Shown here: positions 47,711 through 58,132 of the stretch, piece by piece
Layout: each line of letters starts with the position of its first letter
Position numbering within the stretch: position 1 is the first letter of the stretch
Assembly: GCA_933228675.1 (NCBI GenBank)
Contig: OW121744.1
Span: 115,095,600-115,159,599, forward strand
Direction of reading: 5' to 3'
DNA: 64,000 nt
From: Stomorhina lunata
Lineage: Eukaryota; Arthropoda; Insecta; Diptera; Rhiniidae
Made by a program: the position numbers and the translations under genes
The notes under the pieces: model-generated
Told to the model about the DNA's origin: nothing
What the model saw: only the letters and a program-made list of their open reading frames with translations
The model's database searches: none

Positions 47711-49230
47711 GACAAGAAATATTCAATCGAGGCTAAATATGGAAATGAGAGGACAATTCGTAGCCCAATTCATAGATTTTTCACATGTGTTTAGCCTCGC
47801 ACTTTTTAGGTGAAAACGAAATATTATTTTGGCCTAATGCGGGTGCCTCTTTAAACAATTGCTTATTAAATATTTGCAATATAATTTTTGTACATTGATT
47901 GTTTTCCCTTTTAAATAATCAAAAATGAAACCACTGAGCCATATAGGAAGCCTATGGTGTCTCCCACTTTTAATCTTGGATCGGCTAAACCATATTGTGA
48001 CTTTTTTTAATTTGCTTGAAAAGTACAGACCTCAACTGAGCGTCAGAATGTTTGACAGCTTTTGTGCTTGTGTGGACACATCGAAATTCAGAATCTACTT
48101 CTTTACCATGAAAATGGATGGTGCATTTATCAAGCCTTGTTTTGAGTGATCATTTTTTTGCTCAATACTTACAAAAAATTCATATTTTTCCATTGTCTTC
48201 AAACCCCAGATAGTTTGCTATAAACGACCAAAATAAATGACGCAACTTGTTCAAATTAAGATAGGGAGTCAATTTACATAACTTATATTGACAGGGGCAG
48301 TATTGTAATTTACTTTCTGAGGCTCTATGCTCCTCAGGGAGTCAATGATTACAGTATAAGAGGAAGTATTGTAATTTCAACAAATAGGAGGGAAAAAAGT
48401 CTAAATTTTATGTTGCTTACTCCCTATTTTATTTAAGGTGACGATATGTATGTCGGGATTTCACTAGAACTTTTCTCACAAGCCTGAGCTTAAATTTTAT
48501 TAAGAAGATTTGATTTGTTATTAAATAAAATATCAGACTGTGTTAGAAAAAGGGAATAATAATTACCACTGGAACACAAAACTTAAAAAAACATTTATTA
48601 AATGTAATTTTTATCATATTATAAACTAATAAAAAAAACTAGCTGAAATAGGGAACCAAAATTCCAAAAACGATTCGAATCAAAATTATTAAAATTTCGA
48701 AATAAAAATTTTTTAGTATATTTTTAGGAGGCTCGAAATAATTTATACATATGTATGGCTTTTTTGAAGTTTAGTAATGAAACCGGAAATATTGTAAAGA
48801 AAGATTGAAGCTAGAATTTGCGAGTTTAACATTTATGTGAATATTTCCTTAAAATATACTACATATTTTGTATAAATTTTTCAAGAATTCGATTCGACTA
48901 ATGGAATTTGGCACCATAATAAATAATAAATTAAAATACCCTTAAATAATATTATAAAAATTAAAACTTTTCTTTAAAAAAAAATACCTTTTATATCCAA
49001 CCTACCTTGAAATTTGACCAAGATACATTTTTTACTTAATTTAAATTATTTTTTATTTAATTATTTATTTTTAACAAAGCCAAACTCAAAAGAAAATTAA
49101 ACCTAGATTATGTATTCCAAGCAATTTATTCACTTCCATTTCAGTTCTCTTCCCCCTATTTAAAATTAAACAAAAATTATATAAAAAAAATCTTAATTTA
49201 AATGTTACAAATTAAAATTAATAAACCTAA
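47711..49230. other. gene-free stretch
   Basis: Nothing supported; short ORFs here show no family resemblance. Confidence 0.4.
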
Positions 49231-49236
49231 TATTTG

Positions 49237-49360
49237 GGGGATTCACAAATTTGGGATATCGTGTCATAAATTCATTAAATTAAACGAAAATAAATTTTGA
49301 CTTTTCATTATCATGAAAGTTTATGACAATTTGACCCTATATCACACTTTGTGAATCGCC
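49237..49360. mobile_element. MITE with GGGGATTCACAAA ends
   Basis: GGGGATTCACAAATTTGGGA then TATCGTGTCATAAA at the left pairs with TTATGACAATTTGACCCTAT then ATCACACTTTGTGAATCGCC at the right: about 35-base imperfect inverted termini in a 124-bp element without ORF. Confidence 0.8.
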
Positions 49361-49390
49361 TATTTTGTTATATTAATACTATTCTTTAAG

Positions 49391-49677
49391 AAGGTATAAA
49401 CACAGTTGGGACGAAACAATATTTTCGTTTAGCATGACGAATTCGTCTTTAATAATCGTTATTTACATTTGTCCATTGTACACATTTGGGACGAATAAAC
49501 GTTGTTGACGCCATTTTTGTTGATCTGTTTGCGTATGAAATAGAAATAAACCGATCGCACTGTTCGATATACACGACGAATTTCGTCGTACGCAACTTTC
49601 ATATAAGCTATTCTATTTCTAAAGACGAATTTTCGTTTCAAAAAATTAGCCGTTCGTCCCAATTGTGTTAATACCTT
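49391..49677. mobile_element. MITE with AAGGTATAAACACAGTTGGG ends
   Basis: AAGGTATAAACACAGTTGGG then ACGAA at the left pairs with TTCGTCCCAATTGTGTTAAT then ACCTT at the right (2-3 mismatches). A 287-bp interior full of CGACGAA/TTCGTCG words that are themselves inverted. Non-coding. Confidence 0.88.
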
Positions 49678-49725
49678 AAATTATTCCAAACCATAACGTT
49701 AAATTCGGAATTCATTTAGAGTTTA

Positions 49726-50748
49726 TATAACTAAAGCGGTTGACAATTGAGTGAAATTTACATGTACAGGGTTATCCATTTTGCGTTTTCAAAAGTAAGC
49801 GTAATAAAACACATATAAAATTTTTTCATGATATTTATTTTTTATTACAAAGTTTGAATGTTGACATTATGTGTGAAACACTACATCATTTAAATGGCCA
49901 CCAAGCGAAATATTGCAAGCATTGATTCTTTTGAGGTAATTTTCGACCCCGTTTTGACACATATTGGGCGGTATTTCAGCCATAACTTGACGAATGATGG
50001 TTTTTAAGTGCTCAAGAGTTAAAGGTTTGTCTGCATAAACAGGGTCTTTCGGGTAGCCCCACAAAAAAGTCTAATGGTGTCAAATCGCATGATCTTGGTG
50101 GCCAGTTGATATCGCCACGTCGAGAAATTACGCGGCCAGGAAATATCTCTTGCAATAAAGCCATATTCGCTTGGGTTATGTTGCATGTGGCACCGTCTTG
50201 TTGAAACTGCATATTCTCCAAGTCGTATTTTTCAAAAGTAGGCAAAAAAAGTCGGTTATCATATGATCATAACGCTCCGAATTCACGAAATCGATGCATG
50301 CAGGTCTTCGGCAACACTTTCACTTACAGCAGCGATATTTTTAGCGGAACAAGCGAAACGATTATCTACGGGCCTTACAATATTTGTAACCTCTTCAGTC
50401 TCTTTAAATTTCTTCACAATTCTGTTAATTGCTGGCGTAGTTGGATGATTATGTAAACCATAATTTCCTCTTAAAGCACGATATGTGGCTATTGCAGAAT
50501 CACCATTTTTGTAGTATGTTTTGATAATTTTTATGCGTTGTAGTCTGACATCACTTAAGCGATTCATTTTCGTCAATGTCAGACTTTCAACTGAAAAGAA
50601 AAAAATTGGTCTAAAAACATAGTTTGACAGATGTCGCATTCCAGTCCTATACTTTTGAAACCACCAAATGGATAACCCAAAATTTTGTTTTTGATACAAT
50701 AACAAAATACATGTAAATTTCACTCAATCGTCAGCTGATTTAGTTATA
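49726..50748 (-). mobile_element. internally deleted mariner/Tc1-type transposon
   Basis: About 1.02 kb with imperfect terminal repeats of about 41 bases sharing TATAACTAAA and ATTGAGTGAAATTTACATGT, then an internal GGGTTATCCATT at both ends, flanked by TA. The minus strand encodes the N-terminal DNA-binding region of the transposase (MNRLSDVRLQRIKIIKTYYK, RALRGNYGLHNHPTTPAINR; 50568-50283). It then jumps to the C-terminal catalytic part (FQQDGATCNITQANMALLQE, RRGDINWPPRSCDLTPLDFF; about 50210-50050) and the tail GGHLNDVVFH. The middle, with the first catalytic Asp, is absent and the join is out of frame, so this copy can only move in trans. Related to insect mariner elements with the QDGATCH block. 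Confidence 0.92.
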
Positions 50749-50751
50749 TAG

Positions 50752-52130
50752 ACTGTGCTGTAAGAGTTAAATGAAATATTCTACAAATTTTAAAAAAACA
50801 GGAAATATGCAAAATGTTAATTAAAAAAAATATTGACCATTAAAAAAAATAATTTTTAATAAATGAAATTTAAAAATTTTTGCTGACCAAAATTTTGAAA
50901 ATAAAATGGCTTAAGAAAAACTTGTAAAATTGTTGGTCCTCATTTGACCTCACACAGAATTCGAAAATGGTTTGGAATAAATTCGAATATTTTCAAAATT
51001 AAAAAGTTTTTATTTTAATTTTATCATCTTTATGCGGAAACCTTTTAAATCTTAAAAAATCGGTGTTATTAAGCTGCTTAGATTTAAATTTAGATTTTAG
51101 TAGAAAAATATTTAACAAACAAAAAAAAAACTTAGAACAAGTTTATTACAAAAAAAAAAAAAAAGGATCATAAAAGTAATATAAAGGAATTGTTAATCAA
51201 CAAAAGAAAACATTTTCCAATATATTATTTCCTTTTAAATGCCGGGAATAACATTAAAAAAAACAAGAAACATGAAAATGAATAGATGTTAAGTTAAAGA
51301 AAAAATAACTTCAATTTAATAATTTTTAAGCTACAATTAATTTAAATATAAAAAAGAACCACGATAAAAAGATATCCAAGCAAAGTAATTTAAAAAGGCA
51401 GGATTTACACTAATCAAAAATTATTGAAAAAAAAAATAAAATAAAATTTCTAAATATTAAAAACAAAATTTAAATATGTATTTAGATTGAAAACAAAAAA
51501 ACAAATAAGAATAAAAATACTATTTGTTAAAATCCACCTTTTTAAAATTCAAACGATATATGGGAATTATTGTAAACTTTTGGTGATCTAAAAATATTTA
51601 ATATAACAATTAATGTGTGTGTAAATGCTTTTAATTTTTCAAAAATCCAAAATGTTCACATTTTATTTTAAAATTAATTATATTTTTAATTTTTAAATTT
51701 TTCAATAGAAAATTCATACAAATATTTAAGTGAAAATTTATTATATTTTTAATAAATATAACATGAAATTCAATAATTTACCGCTAAAACATAAAATTTT
51801 ATTCTAAAGATGAAAACGGATGAAATACATTATTAATATAAGTCAAATCTTAAGATTTAAATTCATGTAATGAATTAATTTTTTTTTCTTTTTTGATGTA
51901 TGAAAATGAAAAATATTTTAAGGCGAATAATCAATAAATTATATTTAAAACAAAAATAAGCGTTTAAATGGGAATGAGAATTTAATTCTAATCTCTTGAT
52001 TTTTAGCCAAATGTAAAATTTTGGTAAAAATTAAATTTTTTTATACTAAATAAAATGACATTTTTAAAGAAAAAAGGGAATTTTTCTATGTAGAAAAATT
52101 ATTTATCATACAAACACATAAAAAAAACAA
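50752..52130. other. gene-free AT-rich stretch
   Basis: Long A-tracts and no gene; between the mariner element and the tRNA gene. Confidence 0.4.
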
Positions 52131-52135
52131 ATTAC

Positions 52136-52207
52136 AGGTTCTACCGAGATTTGAACTCGGATCGCTGGATTCAAAGTCCAGAGTGCTAACCATTACACCA
52201 TAGAACC
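52136..52207 (-). tRNA. tRNA-Gln (anticodon TTG)
   Basis: Minus strand, 72 nt including the discriminator T. Acceptor arm GGTTCTA pairs with TAGAACC. The D arm contains TGGTGTAATGGTTAGCA, the anticodon arm is CTGGA-CTTTGAA-TCCAG with TTG at the anticodon position, and the T arm is CGAG-TTCAAAT-CTCG. No intron, and all four helices are complete, so it should be functional. The internal A and B boxes are intact, and a run of seven or more T about 10 nt downstream on the minus strand serves as the Pol III terminator. It is head to head with Snx6, whose ATG is 306 bases away. Confidence 0.97.
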
Positions 52208-52513
52208 TTGTTAACGTTGAAATGACAAATGCTTTATTAAGACTTAGTAATCTACAGCAAAAATTAATATTTAAAAAAGCGTCATCTATTCGACAAAAAT
52301 TGAATTAAATACAGCGACATCTATATGTCAATTACCTTATTAAATATTGGCAACGCAAAACCCTCAATAGCGTTGCCATTACAAATACAAAATCTTATAA
52401 GAACTACCAAGAAACGCCAAATTATCAACACTTAAAAAATAAGACAAATTATTTCGTAGTTTTTCTCAAAGTAAAAATATTACATTTTTAATAGAATTTA
52501 AACGCATTACAAA

Positions 52514-55500
52514 ATGGTAATTATCAGGAAATATACTATAAACTACGCGTTAATATTTTCCCAAATTGTAACAGTTGGGAAAACGCCTTTAATTTAAAGG
52601 CTTATCGCTTTCTTTTATCATCGGCTATTTATTGCACTTTTTTTTGTGTATTTGTAGGATTTAACAACAGAGGAAGTTAATATTAACAATGCTGAGGGCG
52701 ACGACAACAGCAGCACAATAATACCAACGTCAGCAGCAACAGCCGCGGATGATGGTGAATCGAATAGCAATAATCTGCAAAGAACAAACTCATTGTCCCT
52801 ACTGCCGCCTATTACAACTGCAACATCATCATCAGAAGTTGCACAAAATAATGGTGCCAGCGGCAGTAACGCCTCATCTGAGTCATCGTCCTCCGTCATA
52901 TCAGCTACCGCCATGGCCGATGACACTTTGTATGTAGAAATTTCGGATGCCTTAAGTGAGAAGGATAAAGTTAAATTTACTGTACATACACGCACCTCAT
53001 TGCCCGGTTTCTCCAAGCCGGATAATAATGTTGTTAGACAACATGAAGAGTTTGTTTGGCTACATGATCGTTTCGAGGAGAATGAAGAATATGCTGGATA
53101 TATTGTAGGTTTCATCTTACTGATTTAATATAATTCACAGCATTTTCATTTAATTAACATTTAAACGTAATTGTAGATTCCACCTTGTCCCCCTAGGCCA
53201 GATTTCGATGCTTCCCGCGAAAAACTGCAACGTCTGGGTGAAGGTGAGGGCAATATGACAAAAGAGGAGTTCAGAAAAATGAAAACAGAATTGGAAGCGT
53301 AAGTTATGATTATCTAAGTTTTAAATATTTAATAGGGTTTTTTCAATAAGAAGTTACATTTTTCACACTATATACCTATATAAACGTACGTATGTGTGGC
53401 CACATCCAAAGTGCAGTGGAAAATAGTTTTTCCTCAGCACTTTCACCTACAACAGATAGAACATGAGCTGAATAGACAAGGTCATAACAAAGAAAAAATA
53501 AGTTTTTCTTTAAATTAACGAAATTTCTTTCAAAAGCAACGCTATTATTCCAGCGCGGCCTCTAAACTTCAGTGCAACTTTTGTTTTTCACATTAAAAGT
53601 TAAAATTCTTAATAATTAAAATTTTAAAACATTTCATATCTTGCAGCGAATATCTTGCTACCTTTAAGAAAACTGTTGCTATGCATGAAGTTTTCCTCAG
53701 GCGCCTAGCCAGCCATCAGGTCTTTCGTAATGATCAACATTTAAAAGTCTTCTTGGAATACGATCAAGATTTATGTGCTAAACCCCGTAAAAAGACTGCT
53801 ATATTTGGTGGCCTAGTCAAGTCTTTGGGTAAAACCACCGATGAAATACTTTTAGGTGTAACCGTACACGATGTAAATGATTTCTTTGAAAATGAATTTC
53901 AATTTTTAACCGAATACAATGGACATTTGCGTGAGGCCTCATCTCGTACAGAAAAAATGACTCAACGTCACAAGGATGTGGGTGAATGTCATCAGAAAAT
54001 TTCAAATGCTTTGAGACAGTTATCCACCGCAGAAAAGGGTACAATGGAAACATTCTGTGCTAAGACCGCTGACATATTTGAGAAAATTAAGGTAGATATT
54101 TTTTTCTATTGTGATAAATTTTGTAAATTAACTTTTTGTAATTAGAAAATTTTGAAAGTCATAGCCTGTTCCACGATTTCGAAAGAAAACCTACGCGAAA
54201 GAAAGTGAGTAACTTGAATTTGAAATAATGTTGGTTCCACTATTTCGAAGCATTTTGTTCGTTTCTATTCGAAAGCAAAATATCAAGTGACTCATTTTGA
54301 CATTTGCTTTCGCATTGCTGGTAACTTGTTCGAAGTAATGAAACAGAAATATGTATAAAAATACTTACGTTTTTTTTTTCGACTTATCCTTTGCATAAAA
54401 TAAAGTTAATGAAACGAAAAACAAATTTCTTTCGTATAGGATAAGAAAGAAAGCATTCTTTCGAAATCGTGAAAAAATAAATCTATTCTAATTAGAAATA
54501 TTCTATGAATTAAAAAATATTGCCAATATGTATAGGTATTTATAATAATCTTTCTTTCGTTTAAGAATCTCGAGGTTCGCGTGGCTAGTGATCAAGATTT
54601 AAAACTTGGCGATACCTTACGCTATTATCAAAGGGACAGTGAAGCTGCCAAGGCATTGTTATTACGTCGCTTACGTTGTTTGGCTGCCTATGAAGCCACT
54701 AATCGTAATTTAGAAAAAGTTCGTGCTAAAAATAAAGATATTCATGCGGTATGTATAAGAAACAAATGTCTTTTATATAAGTATTTTGTGTTGGTAATTT
54801 GTTTTTTATTTCTTTTATTTTTTAATTAAAAAAAAGTTTCCCTGTCTTTTTGTTGGTAAAATGACTAAGAAGCACTGAATTATATTGGCTAACAAATAAG
54901 TGTAGGACGTGTTTTTAAGACGGAGAATTAATATGTGGCAGGAGTCATAGATAGGAGTTGTCTTAGAAAATATTTCTGTTAATATTCGAACGAAAAATGT
55001 AGTAGTTATTTCTATTAAGAAGATAGATAATAACAAGATTAGGTCTTGGTTATGACTATGGTAAGATTTGTGACGATTTCATTATATTAACTTTAATGTT
55101 TTACTTTGATTACAAGATTTACATTGAATAAATTCAGAAAGTGATTCTGATTTGATGGGTATACGTAAAGTTAAGTCACAGAGCAATATAATATCTTTCA
55201 GAAATATGGTGGTTTAATATTGCTGACAATTAAGGCGTTCATATGTTAGAATCATTATCTTTAAAACTACAATAACTTAAAGGAAAGAAATTTTAAACTT
55301 TAATGACCATTAAGACCGAAATCACTCGTACATTTAAAATATTCCTTTGAATTGTATGTTAAAAACTTGCATTTGTTATTTGTCTAAAATAAAATTTGTT
55401 AGCCCTATTATATGCTTATAATTTAAAAAAATGCTTTATTTTACTTTTTCAATCAACTTTTACCTTTTATTAAAATGTATTCCCCCAAATTAATATACAC

Positions 55501-56348
55501 AAAATTTTATGTTTCACTTTTATTGCTTTCAAACAAAAATTACCTATTATTCAATGCTTTCTCTACAAACCTAAAATCAAACTCCTAACTGCAGCCTTTG
55601 GAAGTTCAAGAGGTATATGGTTTTCTATTGTATTTAATTGTAAAAAAAAACTAAACCGTTAAAATGTTGTTTAAATGTGATTAACCCAGACTATATAAAA
55701 TTATTAATTACAAATGAAAAAAAAACACAAAAAAACTAAAACCATACACAATTAGTTAAAGAGTAAACAAAATGTTTAAGAGCTATAAAATAAATGTCTA
55801 ATTCAAATCATAAATATTTTAAACTTATAGTGCTTAAATTTTTGTTGACACTTTTCATACGAGGTATTAATATCATTATGTTTTTAATATTTTAATGAAT
55901 TATTTAAAAAACCTTAATGTTTGACACTTTCAAAGCACACTTTTATCTCCATCAAATGGCATGTGTTTTATGTTACAGCAGAAAAAAAACAGAAAACATT
56001 TTAATATGTATTTTAAAATATGTTTAATGTGTGTGTATTTTTTCTTTCTTTAAATATCTTTAATCTATAGGCCGAAGCAGCCCAAACCGAAGCCTGTGAA
56101 AAATTCGAAACAATGTCTGCTTGTGGCAAAGAGGAATTAGTCGGCTTTCGTAATCGTCGTGTTCAGGCTTTTAAGAAAAGGTAATATGATGAAATCGAAA
56201 AATTTTGATTTGACTATTTTATATTAACTTTTATTATTAAATTATTTATTTTTACAGTTTAACTGAATTAGCTGATTTGGAAATAAAACATGCCAAAAAT
56301 CAATATGAATATTTACGTCAATCTTTATTAGCTTTAAAAGAAATTTAA
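52514..56348 (+). CDS. Snx6: sorting nexin 6 (PX-BAR, retromer)
   Basis: SNX-BAR subunit acting with the retromer on endosome-to-Golgi sorting: the PX domain binds phosphoinositides and the BAR domain senses curvature. Exons: 52514-52516, 52658-53104, 53177-53298, 53647-54091, 54566-54748, 56071-56180, 56258-56348; 466 residues. A Ser/Asn/Thr-rich leader (about 2-86) precedes the PX domain (about 90-235: [50 protein letters not shown]). The BAR domain (about 255-466) includes [36 protein letters not shown] and [14 protein letters not shown]. The first coding exon consists of the ATG alone. An 18-nt candidate microexon at 55595 would add six residues. A MITE occupies the fourth intron. Confidence 0.96.
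54168..54473. mobile_element. MITE in a Snx6 intron
   Basis: TTCCACGATTTCGAAAGAAA at the left pairs with CTTTCGAAATCGTGAAA at the right; 306 bp with further TTTCGAA words inside and no ORF. It lies entirely in the intron between 54091 and 54566, so it does not disturb coding. Confidence 0.8.
55595..55612 (+). CDS. Snx6: candidate 18-nt microexon of Snx6
   Basis: CCTTTGGAAGTTCAAGAG is preceded by CTAACTGCAG (branch-point-like word and acceptor) and followed by GTATAT. It is in phase 0 with both neighbours, adding Pro-Leu-Glu-Val-Gln-Glu between GCG (54748) and GCC (56071) in the BAR domain. No transcript evidence is available here. Confidence 0.5.
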
Positions 56349-56649
56349 TATTTGTTATAATTATATTGTATATTTTTGCTATTAATACAATTACTATTAT
56401 TTTTGTATTTACATATTAAAATATGTAATGTATATGTATTATTCCTCCTATTATCTCCTCTACACTCTATCACTTTCTCTCTCTACCTTTGTTCATTCCA
56501 CATTGAATGTTGAACATTCTGCTCTTAAAATATATTTACAATTTATATTTTTTATTATAAATTTTTATTATATTATGAACATGATTATATATTATAAAAA
56601 AAAACGGAACAAAAAAAAATATAAAAAATATATAATTAATTAAATCGCT

Positions 56650-56688
56650 AATAAAAAAAATCGTATTTGTATTTATGAACAAAATAAA
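56650..56688 (+). terminator. Snx6 polyadenylation signals
   Basis: AATAAA at 56650-56655 and again at 56683-56688, about 300-340 bases after the stop; either could define the 3' end. Confidence 0.5.
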
Positions 56689-56699
56689 AATGTTATTTT

Positions 56700-58130
56700 A
56701 TTATTTAAAGTTTCGCTGCAAAAAAATGATTTATTCGAAAGTTGCTGTTGTAACTGCGATATTATTGGTAATATCGTAGAAGTGGCAGTTCTTGGTCAGA
56801 ATCCTAAGAATTCCGAGTCGTTCCGGTACGAAGAACCGACTGCCGTGGGAACGTTTATTCGAAAGTCGTTTTCGTTAGTGTTTTCTTTCGAATCGAATTT
56901 TGAATCTTCAATATTTTCGTGCTAATTTTTTTTCAGCTTTCGATTTGATTTAGGCTTTGAAGTACCATAATTGGTTTTTACTGAATTCAATCGTGGCCGT
57001 GGTTCGCTAACAAATTAGATTTTCATGGGACGTCCAAAATCAGTTACTGTTTCAAAAAATTTGATTCTGTGCTTTAAATAATTTATCACAGTCCCGAATA
57101 TTATGTAACGAAAATGTTGATCCAAATTTTGCGGTTTTGTATATTTGCCTCCCCCTAAAGTATGTTACACAAACATTTTTTAAAAGCAATACACTGAAGG
57201 CAATTTTAATTTTGGTTTTTCAAAATCAATTTTTATAAAAAAATTTTAATAAACAATTCATATATTTAAAAATAAGAATTTTTTTTTAAAAATTTCTTAT
57301 TTTTATAGGAAATTTTCCAAAAATTTCATATTTTTATAGGAAAATTTTCAAAAATTTCCTATTTTTATAGGAAATTTTTCAAAATTTTCTTATTTTTATA
57401 GGAAATTTTTTTAAAAATTTCTTATTTTTATATTAAATTTTTCAAAAATTTCTTATTTTTATAGAAAAATTTTCAGAAATTTCTTAATTTTATAGGAAAT
57501 TTTTAAAAAATTCAATATTATTGCTTCTATTCTGTTATTTTGATAAATTCAATACAATTTTAAGCAAAATTCACTTAAAGACTTTTTTCCATTATATTTT
57601 TCAAATTCTTTTATTTTTAAAGAAGTTGTAATTTTGTAGAAAAATTATTCAAAATGTATAGATTAATTCAGTTTTAGACTGCCTTTTAAATTATGTAAAA
57701 TAACATAAACTCATTAAATACTACGATTTTAAAATAATAAAAAAAACTAAAAACTTAACTAAAGAGTAGTAAAACATTTTTAAAAATATTTTTTTCAAAG
57801 AATTTAAATGATTAATAATTAATTTAAAATTAGATGTAAATGTAATTAGTAATAACAAAACAATAATTCAATTTGTTGTTGTGGTTTTATGAGTTAAAAT
57901 CTCATGTTAAAGCATTTTAGAAACTAAATTTAAAGTTAAATTTTATGAAAAAATTTTTAAAAATAATTAGATTAGAGTATAAATATTTTTTGAAGTTTTT
58001 GTTTTTAAATACTATTTACAAACTTTAATAACTTCAATGGAAATTATTAAAAATTAATATCGCGACTATTGCATTTAAAGGTTAGATTAACATACATAAC
58101 ATACAAGTGTGTGGGTGGTATGTATAATGA
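56700..58130. other. Snx6 / next-gene convergent intergenic region
   Basis: Snx6 (plus) and the next gene (minus) converge here. Contains a diverged copy of the 30.26-kb dispersed repeat word (56825-56853) and a short AT array at 57235-57520; otherwise A/T tracts and no gene. Confidence 0.5.
57235..57520 (+). repeat. short AT minisatellite, AGGAAATTTTTCAAAAATTT
   Basis: About eight units of 30-32 bases (AGGAAATTTTTCAAAAATTT plus CTTATTTTTAT), closely related to the right arm of the 28.26-29.01-kb array and in the same orientation. Confidence 0.85.
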
Positions 58131-58132
58131 AT

